Below are positions 1 to 13,200 of a stretch of 64,000 bases of DNA, one piece after another (within the stretch, counting starts at the first letter, position 1; every line of letters starts with the position of its first letter). Origin of the DNA: Hybos culiciformis. Its lineage: Eukaryota > Arthropoda > Insecta > Diptera > Hybotidae. The notes under the pieces were generated by a model. That model ran no database searches. It was not told where the DNA came from and worked only from the letters and a program-made list of their open reading frames with translations. The position numbers and the translations under genes are program-made. The stretch covers positions 104,406,485-104,470,484 of the forward strand of contig OZ023273.1 in assembly GCA_964007475.1 (NCBI GenBank), given 5' to 3'.

Positions 1-2359
1 ATCAAATCCTGGTTTTGACTTAAAATTAAAATATATTAAATCTGTATACCTACTGTTATATATTTTTTCTTAATTGATTGGGTTATTCAAATGATATTTT
101 CAGATATATAAAGCTTAAATGATTCAAAAATTTCTAAATTCCTAAAATTTTTAAATTTTTTTGCATTTAGAAAGTAAATTAATCCATATTAAAATATTAA
201 AAGAAATCACTAATTTTTATGCACAAAATAAAAATTCTTTCACTTATTTAACCCCGAAAAACACTATATATAAAATCAATCAATATAAAAAACAGATTTT
301 TCAGTTAATAAAAATTCCTGAGTCTTTAGAGAAAAACATTTAGTTGTGTTTTCATCGTTAGTACACTATTAGGATAGAAAATTCTTTCATAAGAAATGTC
401 AAAACTGACTTATCTGGTAGATATAATATAATAAACTTTTTCAATCCTTAATCCTGAATAAATTCTTAAATAATCTCATAATAATAGAATTTTCTCTTCC
501 TTTTTTTCTAATTGTTTATTTTTATTTTATATTTTTTTTGTTTTCCCAATAAAAGAAAAATTATTTATTTATTTGTATCTTTTGAACAACATAAGAAATG
601 TATAATATAATATATACTATATACACAATACGTAAATATATAAATGTTAGAAAAATATACATATAAATAAACCATAAAAATAATATTCACGAAATTATGT
701 TGTTAAAAGAAAATTTAATATAATTAATTTATTTTTGCGAGTTTTCAAAAATATATATGTATGTTCTAGAAGAGAATGGTAGAGTTTTTTTTTTTATGTG
801 CGAGGATACAGATGTTTTAAATTAAATGATGAATTGAGATTTTTTTTGCTAGTATATATATGTATATAGTTAAAAAATATAAACAAAAAAAATATTTACA
901 GAAATATGTTTTTTTTTTCTTGTTGCTGCTGAGGTTATAAATGACATGTGGTTTAGTCTTTTAAGTATGATTAATGACTTTCAAAAATATGAAATTAAAA
1001 AAAAATATATATGTATATATACTTATATATTTTTATTATTAGCGTGTTATTTAATATTTATTTTATTTTAAAAAAATAAAATTTGGAAATCTCTAAAAAA
1101 AAAAATTATGAAACTTTTGGATGATATGGATTTTTTTGATAAACTTAAATTTTTGAAGAATAATATAGATTGATTAAAAGATGGCATTTGTATTATTTGT
1201 AGGAATTAAAAATATTGAAAGTATTAAGTTTTTTTTTTTAATATTAAATTTATCTATACAATATAGATTTAAAATTTTTTTTATCGAAATTCAATTTTAT
1301 ACTGCAAATAATTATTAATTATACTTTCAGTTGTAAATGGTCATCATTACTCACTATATTAGTCTTAATTAGAAATTTTTTTGTTACTCTATTTTACTAT
1401 TGAAAGCCAGTAACTAAATAATTTACTGTAAGGAAAATTAGATGTTTGAACAATTCCTCACAAGATATTTTGATCGAAAATATAATTAGTGAAAAATTGT
1501 ATAATAATATTATAACTATCAGTAATATTAGAATTAAGAATAACAATGTGTGCCGATAGTTTTATGTAATTAAAACTTCTTAACTGAATATACTCGTAAA
1601 GTTTGAGCAGACGACGATGCCGTTTCTGCCGTGAAAGTTGCTTATTATATTATACAATTTAGAAAACCTTAATAGTACGATATTATAAATTATAATACAA
1701 CTTTTTGTAAACAATATAATTTTAATATATATAATGTATTCTATAAAATAGGCAAAAAAATAAATTTAATAATTTTCTTCTAGAAAACCACTACAAAAAA
1801 TCACAACATTATATTTACTTCTATTATTATTATTATTATTATTGGTCTCTATTTAATAATGTTTATTTTTTTTTTGTTATTAAAATATTAAATGGAAAAG
1901 AATTACAATTTAATTTTTTTCCCTCTTAAAAAAAAAAATATTACCTAATTTCAATTCACATTATAAATATTTGACCATATTGCTCATAATTGGCTTTTTA
2001 ATAGCTTCAACTTTGTTTTTTATTAAAATTTGAAATGCTATTGAAAATTTACAAGACAATTTAATGATACTATACTATAGTAAGTAATATCAACGAAAGA
2101 TGATTATAAACATTTTCCGGTAGGATGACAAATGAAAATCTTTAATTAATTTGGGTAAAAATTTGAAGCAAAAAGAATTTTAAATAATTTAACTTAACTT
2201 CATTAGAATTTGATACAATTTGAAATCGTGTACGCGATGAGATTTTTTTTTTATATTAATAGTCGACGTTAATAATAAGTAAAATAATTTAATGTGCATG
2301 TGATCGGTAAGTTGTATTTACAATCGCAAATTTAGCTCGGTAAATGGTATATTACTTGC
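1..2359. other. AT-rich DNA without recognisable genes
   Basis: No open frame here looks coding; the longest are about 60 codons of AT-driven sequence. A TTA trinucleotide run lies at about 1822-1843. A short less AT-rich patch near 1600-1650 has no readable frame or repeat structure. Probably intergenic or intronic. Confidence 0.7.
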
Positions 2360-2367
2360 GTCAATAC

Positions 2368-3235
2368 CAGAGACTTGAACCGGAACTGAACCGAAAACCG
2401 AAAACCGGAAAAAACCGTAATTTTATTCCAAACCGTAATCGTAACCGAACCGAACCGAAAATTAGTAAAAACGAAAAACCGTAACTGAAACCGGAACGTA
2501 ATTTATTTCGGTTTATTTTTCGTTCTTTTAGTTTTTTTACAAAAGAAAAAATTGTTGTTGCATTAGACATTTTTTTACATCCATAAGAAAAATGTTAAAC
2601 GTATTTTTGTAATATTTTAGAATCCGAAAAGTGAAAATACTTAATGTTCATACATGTATAGTGTTGTAGTAATGAGCTTAACTAAATATAGATTAAGTCC
2701 CAGATAAATGTATTTTAAGTCCTTTTTGTTCTTTATTTTTTAAGTAATGTTTGTAAATATGTACCTGAATTCATTTAAAATAGAAAGTTGTTGTGCCGCT
2801 ATGATTTTATTTTTCTTTGGGGTTTTCCCATGCGTGAGGTATACAAAATGGATTTTTTCCTAAAATTAGTAATCTTTGCATGGGCAATTTTGAAGGTACA
2901 AATTACTATTTCACATTCCCCCTTTTACATATTTGTTAATATTTCAAAATAATGTAATATGTGTATTTTGTATACATAATACGAAAACCCAAAGAATCCG
3001 TCCACGAAATTCCTAAGATGACATAAAGGCAATTTAGTTTATGTCGCTTAAGATTAAGTTAACCTACTGCATTTTTGTCACTTTTTAGAAGATTAAAAAA
3101 ATAATAGTGTAACCGTAACCGAAACCGTAACCGGAACGAAAAAAAAAATATTAAACCGAAACGTAACCGGAACACAAAAAAATTTAAGGAACGAAACCAA
3201 AACCGAACCGAAATAAATATCGGTTCAACTCTCTG
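2368..3235 (+). mobile_element. Non-autonomous hAT-like DNA transposon, copy A
   Basis: The ends are inverted repeats: CAGAGACTTGAACCG on the left, and CAGAGAGTTGAACCG when the right end is read on the minus strand. The element is flanked by a perfect 8-bp direct repeat, GTCAATAC, at 2360-2367 and 3236-3243. An 8-bp duplication with ends starting CAG is the signature of the hAT superfamily. Just inside both ends are clusters of GGTTCGG/GGTTACGG-type motifs, which could be transposase-binding repeats. At 868 bp it has no room for a hAT transposase. Small minus-strand open frames inside are mostly read-throughs of the subterminal repeats. A diverged relative lies inverted at 52017-52871. Confidence 0.88.
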
Positions 3236-3334
3236 GTCAATACACATGTAATTATTTAATTAGGTAAATTTTATTTACATTCTCCGTATTAAGTAAATTT
3301 TATTTACTTTTTTCGTTTTGAACTTTTGTTTATT

Positions 3335-3512
3335 AAAACAGTGTACAAAACATGTTAATAAAATTTGTTATATACAAAAAAACACATAGACACTTGTCAA
3401 TATTATATCATTCGACCTAACGGTCTCGTGATATAAGTATTGACTCGTGTCTATATGTTTTTGTGTATATGTACACAACTCGTTGTAATAACAAATTTTT
3501 TTAACACTTGTT
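3335..3512. repeat. Imperfect palindrome (hairpin-forming)
   Basis: The arms fold on a centre near 3420. The inner arms, about 3378-3412 and 3430-3463, match well: AAACACATAGACAC and TCAATATTATATCA are mirrored with few mismatches. Outer arms containing AAATTTGTTAT at about 3345-3372 and 3485-3510 are also complementary. The loop holds the only G+C-rich bases. It starts about 90 bp after hAT copy A. It may be a small foldback MITE; I see no clear target duplication. Confidence 0.6.
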
Positions 3513-6500
3513 GTAATCTACTATTGAATTACAATTCTGAAAAATTGATTTTTTAAGTAATATATGGAAATTTAATATATTTAAGGATTCGATTATATTT
3601 TCTGGACAAAATTTATAAATCGACTCTTTACTATTTTCCAAAAATCCAGAAAAGAATATCATATAGAAAGGAATAGCATATTTTGACATACCTCTTTTAT
3701 TTTATATATACATAAATATATAATTATATATATAATATATATTATATATAAATAAAAAGTTTATACATTTCATAAAAGAATAAATACGATAAAAATGCAA
3801 ATATTCTTTATCCCACGTCATTTATTGTTTTCTTTTTGAAAGTTATATAAGACAATCATAATATTTTGCAACTGTTGTTGGTACAAAAGCTAAAAAAACA
3901 AAAACAAAAACTCAACAACAAAACAAATTTAACAAAAACAAAATGTGTTTTATATTTAATAATTATTTTTTAAAGAATAATTTTTTTTTTTTTTAAGAAA
4001 TACGCGTAGTTGCTGAAATATTCTATTCTTGTGTTTTTTTTTCATCTTATAATAATTAAGGAAGTAATAATTCTTCAATTATTACGATCATTAAAGGAAC
4101 AAAAATTTGACTGAGAGATAAAAGAAAAATGTAAACCATGGAGGCTGGAAAATTTTTCTTTTCTTGTTTTCTTTTCACTAGGTATATATCATAGGAATTT
4201 CATAGGAAAATGTTCAGTTCAACCTACACGATTTGTAATATTAGAATTTTATGAATATTAATTTCAGTATTTTTTTAATTTATTTTAATGCAAACGGAAA
4301 ATAGGCTTGGGATATACTGTGCTGTAGCATAAAATAATTCAAAAATATTTGACATATTTGAAAGTTCTTATAATGTCTAACTAATAATTGATAAATGATT
4401 AATATATTAAAATCAATCTTTACCATTATATCTATCATCACATTTCAATAAATTATAATTATACCATCAGTCTTTTTGAAAATTTTGCAGAAAAGCGAAA
4501 AAACTAAATATTTTCAGTAATTTAAAATAATGAAAACCTTCAAAATGTGTAACATTTTTTTGACAAAGACCTTATTCGCAATAAATATTACTTATAGGTA
4601 TTTATTAGGAGACATTACAATGTGATGATCGACATATCTTTGATCTCTATACTATATCAATATAGGACCGTGCAATTCTTACTCTTAAATTTAATCTTTC
4701 TTAAGCATGTATTTTTGTAAATGAAATAAATAAAATTAACCTTAATTATTGATTATTCAGATAGAATTAAGATCTTTAGTTGAATAATTTTTAACGCGTT
4801 TTCATATAAAGTCAATCACATTTTAATCAAATAAATATCTTACGAATAAAATAAGGGTTTCTACTAATTAGAAAGATGTTCTTGGAATATATGACTTGTG
4901 CTCCTTTTTATCGTTTTCTCGAATTTTTGAATCATTACATCTAAAGCTCACTTTTAAATCCTATCAATAAAATTTTAAGATTTTTAGTCCTTTTTTTTTA
5001 ATTTTACCTTAAAAATTTAAAAATATAAATGGATTAAATCTACATAAATTAAAATGTAAATGTCTGTTTGCCCAAAATCGAGGATCATCGATAGTTTTTC
5101 ATCGATTATTTTCCATTCGAAGGCAGGCTACATATTATATATAAATGTTACAGGTAAAAAAAATTATTTGCTCATCATTCTAATTATTAGAAAAAAAAAA
5201 AATTATAAATAAAATTTATCAATTTTAACTTTTATTATAATTCTATGTACTTAATAATAATTACTAACTATAGTGTTGTAATTGCTAACTATTGCAATAA
5301 GTAACTTTTTACAATGCTAGATATTAGGTATAGTTACGGATGATAATGGCAATGTTTAGAAGGTATAAATATCTAAAGACGTAAACGTAAATATTTAATA
5401 GCACATTAGAGTACAGTTTATTTGCAGGTTCAGCTAACTACTGAATGTATCCTATCTTTTTAATTTTAGAAATAAAAAAAAATCTAATTTTTAGATTTTT
5501 ATGTTCCGGTTTTTATTTCCTTTCTTGTCCTAAATTTTATTTTTTCATTTTAAATTTTACGATTATTTCTCACACATTTTCGCCAGCAGTTTTTAATTCC
5601 GTTTTATTTTTTTTTATTTTTATTATTTGATTCCTTTCTTTTAGAATCAAATTCTGGGAGATTTTGATGAAAAAATAAAAAAAATAAATTCTGAAAAATA
5701 TTATATTCTAAAGAAAATAAAAATGATTTAAATTTAAGTTTCAAATGAGAAAAAAAAAAGTCATATTCTTTCCTTATGCTTCACAAAACATAAAAATTTT
5801 TTTAACACTGAAAAAAATTTACAAAATTAACTTAAATTATTTATTGATTGGTTTAGAATTTTTTTAATTTTTAATTAATTTTATTCTCAAGTTGTTGTTC
5901 AAATCCTTAAAAATTAGTTTTAGCTAGAAAATTAGTTTTAACCTTCTTTAAAAATTTTACATTTTTCACCTTCTACAGAATTTAATTACCAATTTTGAAT
6001 ATTCGGGACGAAATATTTTATATTTTGTCTAATACAAAACTTAACGTATCACAAATTTTAATTTAATGTCAAAACTTATACAGTGCATAAGAAAGCTATG
6101 ATATATCTACTGAACTTATTTTTTTTATTACTCAACGTCAGTCAAGGTCAAAAATCATCTAGACATTTAGGATATACTTAGGATATACTTTTGTACAGTG
6201 AAGATAAGTATTAACAGAAGATATACTCAATTACGCCGACTAAGCCATACACATTTTTTATGCTTAAATACTTTGTTTTTATCAAAAATTTATTACATTA
6301 AATTAAATTAATTTTATCAGTGTATACCTAAAAATTTGAGAATATGGCGTTAAACATAAAAGGCAAAAAAAAAAAAATCGTATTCTCAATCTGGTATCAT
6401 ATATTGTGTGCTTAAAAATATTTGAAAACATAAAAAAAATTTTATGGAAAAGATTCACTTGTACTGTTTCATAGTGTCGGTGTACGGATGAAATAGAGGT

Positions 6501-6987
6501 ATCGCATATTATAATGCAAAAACATTTCGAGAGTCCTTTAACAGTTCTTTCTTTTTTTTTTACTATAATGAAGCTTGTGTTGATATTTTATAACTGAAGT
6601 AATTGCTAGTTGAAGATAATAAATGTTTTTGCATGTTTCCGTAATTGGTTTCTTTTTTCTTAATTACATTAGAAACACACATTAGAAACTCGATAATTAT
6701 AATAATAGTTAAATGAAGCGAAATTGTCTTGGTTACGAAGATGAAAAAAAACAATAATTAAATCCTTTTGAGTTTCAATAGACATTTAATCTGTAAAAAT
6801 GAACCTCGTTTTCTTACAATTCAGTATTATGCCCAGAACTTTCACATTCTAGACTATCATTAACATATTTATGAATTGAATAAAATATATAGTACTGATT
6901 GGTCGATTACAAGTACTTGAAAGTTCTTAACATAAATAGACTGAAACTAACATTTTTCTAAAATATTTTATTATAATTTCATCCAAC

Positions 6988-7029
<42 letters not shown>

Positions 7030-9912
7030 TATTCATAGGTAATCTTAAACATTCTTTTGAATTCTAGATTTTCATTTAGAAAATCATATAAGATACATAC
7101 TCGAATTTATACATGGAATCTCTGTTTTAATAGTTCGTAGCAAAAACAAAAAAAAAAAAAAGGAAAGGTAGTAATAAAAATTTATTTATTTTTTCTTACT
7201 TCATATGTAACATAAAAATAATGTAAAGGTATTTTATACATTAAAATTGCAAAATTGTAATAATTTTTAATATAGTCCTCCTTCGTTTTAATATTATGTA
7301 TATGTAATTTTTACATTTTTTTTTTGTATTTTACATTTGTATATATAGAGGAAAAAAAAAGGTAGAAACTAAATTTTAACATTTTCAATTCATATGTGAT
7401 ATTATTTTATAACAGAGAGAAATTTGGAATTAAAAAAAAAAAAGGATATCCATATGGCAATAATGCTGTGAAAAGAAATTTAAATGTTTCTGTAAATCAT
7501 TTCGCCGTCAGAAATAAAGAAAAAAAAAGCAAAGGTGTATTCGAAGCTTGAGATATACATATAAAAAAAATCAATTAGGGTACAACTTAATATCATTATA
7601 ATATAAGACTTTGGTCATAAACTATATAATTTGTCAGTGCATTCAATGCGTTCAATGTCATTCAATGCGAACTGACTCTTTCGGATCTGTGCGTTGAATA
7701 AGGCCTGTTCTATTCGGTACCTTCGGTGCACTGAATTCAAACTAAATATTTCTTTATTTTGACATTTATAATGTAAAATAATAATTTTCTGCCACATTGC
7801 TAATTACAATTACATAATGCTTTGTAAATGTCACTAAACTTCGAGCTCAAATGAATATTAACAACAGTAATGGCAAAAATTTCGACTGGCACTAATAATA
7901 GTATCGTAAGCCTTACAATAGTCTCTCTTTAATTGATTAAATTACCTTATTTTTTATATAATAATATTATTAATACATTTTAATAAAATATAAAAAAAAC
8001 ACATATTAATGTGATTTCTTTTTCATGACTTTAATTTTTCTTTCCAAATTTATAAATTTATCCAAAAATTTAATTAAATGGAAAAGAAGTAAAAAAAAAT
8101 TATATAAATAATTTCATTATAAAAGTTTGTTTTTTTTTTCTTTATAAATTTTTAAAATATATTAAAAAGTATGTTTATATTTTTTTAAGACTAATTAGCA
8201 TATTATTTCGCATATCCTTTAATATATGTATATAAAAAATGTATAATATATACTTTTATTTTTTTATTTTTAAATAAAAACAAAAAAATACAAAAATTTT
8301 TATAAAGCGGAATGGAAAAAATGGAAAAGTTTTGAAAGTTCATTAATTTCCAAAAGTTTGTTTATATAAAATTTTCTATTTAACTTGATAAAGTAAAGCA
8401 TTTTTACACATCCTCATTAGGTGAAAGAAGTGTTTTTTTTTTTTTTTCCTTCTCATCGTTAAATATATTTACTTTATATTTTTATTTTTTAATTTTTTTT
8501 TTCTTTCTTGTGAATATAAAACTTAAAGTTAGAAAACAAGCTAGAAATTTGCATGTTGAAAACTGTCATACTTCATTTAAAAAAAAAAAAAACTTTGAAA
8601 TTTTTGATATTGAGAAAATACTAGGTATATTAGGCCTATAATTTTTTTTCTATAATTTATGTAAATGTTATCAAGTTGTTTTTTATTTTAGTAAAACGAA
8701 AATATCAATTATTCCAAAGTTTCGCGAATTATTTTTTTTTTGCAGCCAATTTACTATTTAGATGACAACATTTTTTCTCACACTCGCCATGGTAATTTAG
8801 TTATCTTATTCTGGAATTACGAACTATTGTGAAGATCTTACAAAAATCCTATTATCCTGTCCCTTTAAGTAAAACTAGAAATAACCTTTTCACTTGAAAA
8901 TTATGTATTCTGTCTTATTATTCAAATAGAAATTTTGGTGGTATTATATAATAAAATAATTTCTGAAATAAATATGTATAATTTATATATAATAATTATA
9001 TTTGCAACGATTAAAATCAAAATTTTTTCACCATTAATTTTAAATCATAATTTAGTTCTAATAAAAGTAGTATTGACAATGTTAAATTAATAAATTTAAA
9101 ATTTCAAAATTTTTTTTTCAATTAATTCTACATATTTTTTTTTTTTATTAAAATGTTCTCCTTAAAAGAGTGAAAATTTATTACTTCTTACTTGGTGCTT
9201 CTGAAATTATTTTTAAAAGAAAAAGTTCATTCATGATATAAGGAAATTATTTTTACAGGATAAATTAATATTATATTTCACTATGAAAAATAAAAAAAAA
9301 AAAATTTATATATATATAATTTCAAAGAAAAGAGTAACTTGTTATAGAAACGCATTCTAGCGCAAAATTTTCACATAAAAAATTCTTATTAAAAATAATT
9401 TAATACTATAATTTTTAGATAAGAAAGATTTAAACGTATAATAGTACATATACATTTAAATGATTTAATGATTATATATATATAGATTTTGTTTTTGTAT
9501 ATATAACTTTTACCCTCGTTTCCAGTAAATTTAATATAATTAAACTGATTTCTTTTTTATAATAAGGAAATTGTTAAAAGATTTGGTGTTCGAAAAAGTT
9601 ATTTTTTTTTAAATTATGTAGGTAACAATAGTCTACTATGGGTACTGGTACTGACAAATTTAAATATTTAAATTATTAACAGCTGTTTTTCGAGTGCTAG
9701 TATTATTATTGAACTTTTTATGTCATATGTACCTATACAAATATTGAATGGAATGAGTATTATAAACATTTTTTTGTCACAATACTGGTTTGATCACATG
9801 CGATTCAATCCATATATTTAATCACCAAATCTTATTTGGTATTAATCTTCAATTTAATGCCAAATATACGTTAATTATTATTCTTGTACTGTGGTTGCTT
9901 TTTATCTTCATA
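3513..9912. other. AT-rich DNA without recognisable genes
   Basis: Dominated by homopolymer runs and TA-rich tracts. Open frames are short and have AT-driven composition. A less AT-rich patch at 7615-7797 has an uninterrupted 60-codon minus-strand frame, but it also contains a local repeat of ATTCAATG, and I do not recognise the peptide. Nothing else is supported. Confidence 0.65.
6991..7028. repeat. TA dinucleotide microsatellite
   Basis: Uninterrupted run of about 19 TA units. Confidence 0.97.
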
Positions 9913-10255
9913 CACTGAAAAAAAAAACTCGTTGGAAAAGCTATAAGAACCAGCTATAAACTGCAACATTTTCTCATAGTAAGTTCTCAAAATCTTGCAT
10001 TTATTATTTAATGCACAACACACATCCAAAAATATATAGCAAATTATAGTAAAATTTTAGTAAAATTATAGTAAAATTCACTAATCGAAAATTATAACTT
10101 TTAAACAGATACATTAAAAAGTGAATCTATTAGCTATTTTTCTTTGCTATGACAAATTTTGATAACATCATTACCAAGTTCGATGAGAACTATTTATGTA
10201 CTTAAAAAAAAATATACAGAAAATATAGCTGCCTTAGCTATCTGTTTTTTCAGTG
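9913..10255. mobile_element. MITE-like element of the CACTGAAA/AGCTAT family
   Basis: Both ends read CACTGAAAAAA inward as inverted repeats. Next to each end are repeated AGCTAT motifs (AAAGCTATAAGAACCAGCTA on the left, and AGATAGCTAAGGCAGCTATA read from the right end). The same end motif and the same internal TAGCAAATTATAG-type sequence occur in the 3-kb element at 50295-53339, so these look like one family. No convincing target-site duplication is visible. Confidence 0.55.
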
Positions 10256-13200
10256 CAAAACAAAAATTTTTATGTAAAATAAAACGTTACACTATGTATT
10301 ATAATGTAGAAAATAAACCTATAGACATATTAAGTTCCAATTTGAGAATCGACTCCGTTCTGAAATAGTAAGGATAATGTAATTTTTATGTCTGGGACAG
10401 TTGCAAACACAAATTATATGTTTATTATAACCATATACTCGTATAATAAGTATGTTTATGCATGATTATAATTAATAAATATTGATTTAAAATTGAAGTC
10501 GTATCCCATTAATTATAATTCCAATATATATTTTTACATAGTATATTATATAAAACATATAATGCATCACACTATATTAAGAAATGATAGTATTAACACT
10601 ATAAAAATATTATTATAACATAATATTATGGTTAGAAAAAGGAATTTATTTACCATAAAAAAGATATTTAAAAAATCTTCTGGTTAGGTGAATTCTAAGA
10701 ACTATGATTTCAAAGTTCATTAATAATAAATAACTTTTATATTATCAATGAAAGGTGTTTTTTGCCCTATTTTATATTGATCAAGTATAATATATATATA
10801 TATATATATATATATTGAATAATAATAAATATAAAAAAATATAGAGATACTTGTTTAACACTAAAATTTATGTTTATGCTTATTAAATATAGTGTTACAT
10901 TAAAAAAATATTGGAATATTTTATAAGATATACACTTTCATTTAATATTCAACAATGCTAAGTGCTTTTAAAATATTAAAACTCTATATCATTATTATTA
11001 TTATTATTATTAATATTAACGTGTATGTTTTGTTTATTTGGTACATTCTCGATTACATGTTATTTATGTTTTAAATCAATATAATCACACTTAAAAAATG
11101 GTTTGAAATACATTAGGTAATAAATATTATGTAATGTTATTCAAATGATAAAGTTTAGATTTTGATTAATTTTTAATCTTTAAAATATTTTTTAGAAAGC
11201 AATTTAAATTTTGGACAATAGTGTAAAATTCATAAAATAGTTGTTTTTTTTTGGAAAAAATAAACGAACCTTCGATTATAAAAAATAAATTTTCTAAACT
11301 TCAAAACAACTTCGAAAATTTTAACTAATTACCGACAGATTATACAAAACATTCAATTAGTCATTTTATATAATATATAGTTTATGTATAGTACTACTAC
11401 ATTTCTCAATAATTACGAAAATAGAAAATTCTATGTTGCTATTAATTTTAAAAATAGAATTGCAGAATAACCTTCTGAAACTCTAAAATCAAGATTATCT
11501 TATTAATTTTAATAACAAAGATAGAGTTACCAACATCCTTGATTTTCATATAAAAATAGAATATACTCAGAAAAAATAGTCTCATTATTTAATAGTAGTA
11601 ATATTAAATGTTCAAGGATATTTTTAAGCATTCTTTTTTTTAACATCTTCTAAAACTTATGTGAATTTCTTAAAATTTTCCCGTCTATTTTCATTTAAAT
11701 GTGCATTTTTTTTTCTCTACTTACAGTATGGTCTTTAAACTACCATCAAAAGAAAGAAAAAAAAAAAAAACAACATAAAATCCTTTAAGTTTTCTTTCTT
11801 TTTCATTTCTTAAAAAAATAATGAATCATAATATTTATTCTGGCATTTTAGTATTAAAGGAAGCATTTATCTCAGTTATTTCCTTCCTAACATATGCGCT
11901 TTGGAGGTCATAAATACAACAAAATACTGTGTTCACTTTATATATGCATATATATATATATATGAACATGTACCTACTTATATACCATATAATAATTATA
12001 CATTATATAAATAGCTTTAATATAAATATTCTTTTTTTAAAGTTTTTTTTTCTTTCTGTTAATTCAAGAAACATTGTTGAAAATTAAGAAGAAAATTATT
12101 TTCATCGTATAGTTACATGTTTTCTTGGTTTGATACATAACTTAAACATGCTATTGTTGTGGTCAGAGACGTTTCTGTTTGGTAATTTGGTTTCCAACTT
12201 TAGTAAAAATTCATATTTTATTATTATTTCAGGGAATAGAAAGTTTTATTAATTCTTTAAAATAGATATTCCCAAATTTGTAACAAAATACTAATATTTT
12301 TTTTTTTAGTTTTTATAGAAAAAAGTTATTAAATTAAATAATAGATATTAAAAAAATTTCTAACTTTTACATCCTGGAACTTGCTTATGACCATTAACAT
12401 TGTTAACTGCAACGAACATTTGTTAAAGCTTTAAATAAGGTAAGCGAGGATTACTTTGAAATAAATCTTTTAGACTGATGGATGTTAGGGAACAGTTGAA
12501 ATAAATATAAAAACTGGACTCTGATACCTACCTTAAATTAGTTTTGATTGATTATTGAAACATTTAAATAGTTTGTGCTATTTAATGATAAATAATTCAT
12601 TTTAGGGTTCGAAAAACTTAAGGCAATAAAGTTTCGACGTCATGTATGAAAATGCTTAGTACAATTTTGAAGTTGGAAATATCTGAAACTTCACTGACCC
12701 TAGAAATTTTAACAAAAATAATATATAACAAAAGGATATAAACAAAGAATATCTGGTTTACTGTATATATGTATATTTTCTATATTTATGTTATGTACAC
12801 ATAAAAAAAAATAATAGTTTAAATTTTCTTTTGCAAAAATTACAGTAATCATACCGCTGTTAACTTAAATTATCTGCTAGTTTTATGTGTGTTTTTTTTT
12901 TTTTTTGAAAAACATGTTTCAGGATAGTAAAAAGTTATTGTAGGAAAAAGCATATAAAATACATTATTATTACACCATAGTAAATCGTTTTCTTTTAAGA
13001 CTCTTTAAAATGAGAGAACATCATTTTAGGCCATAGAGAATCTTTCATTTTATCCTTGTAAAAGAATGCATTTAAGATTGCACTGACTATTATGATTTTA
13101 TTTTTAAACTAGATATACTTAGATAAATACATATAGTGTACAAGTATAATATCTTTAAAGTCATAAAAAATATTTTCTTGAAAAAATTTTTGATTTAATG

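Noticed and set aside
2361..3247. 62-69-codon minus-strand frames inside hAT copy A
   Set aside because: They are mostly translations of the GGTTCGG/GGTTACGG subterminal repeats (arginine/phenylalanine-rich) and are not preserved in copy B.
7634..7733. Possible tiny hAT element with CAGTGCA at both ends
   Set aside because: Only 7 bases match and the flanking 8-mers (TAATTTGT, AATTCAAA) are not a duplication.
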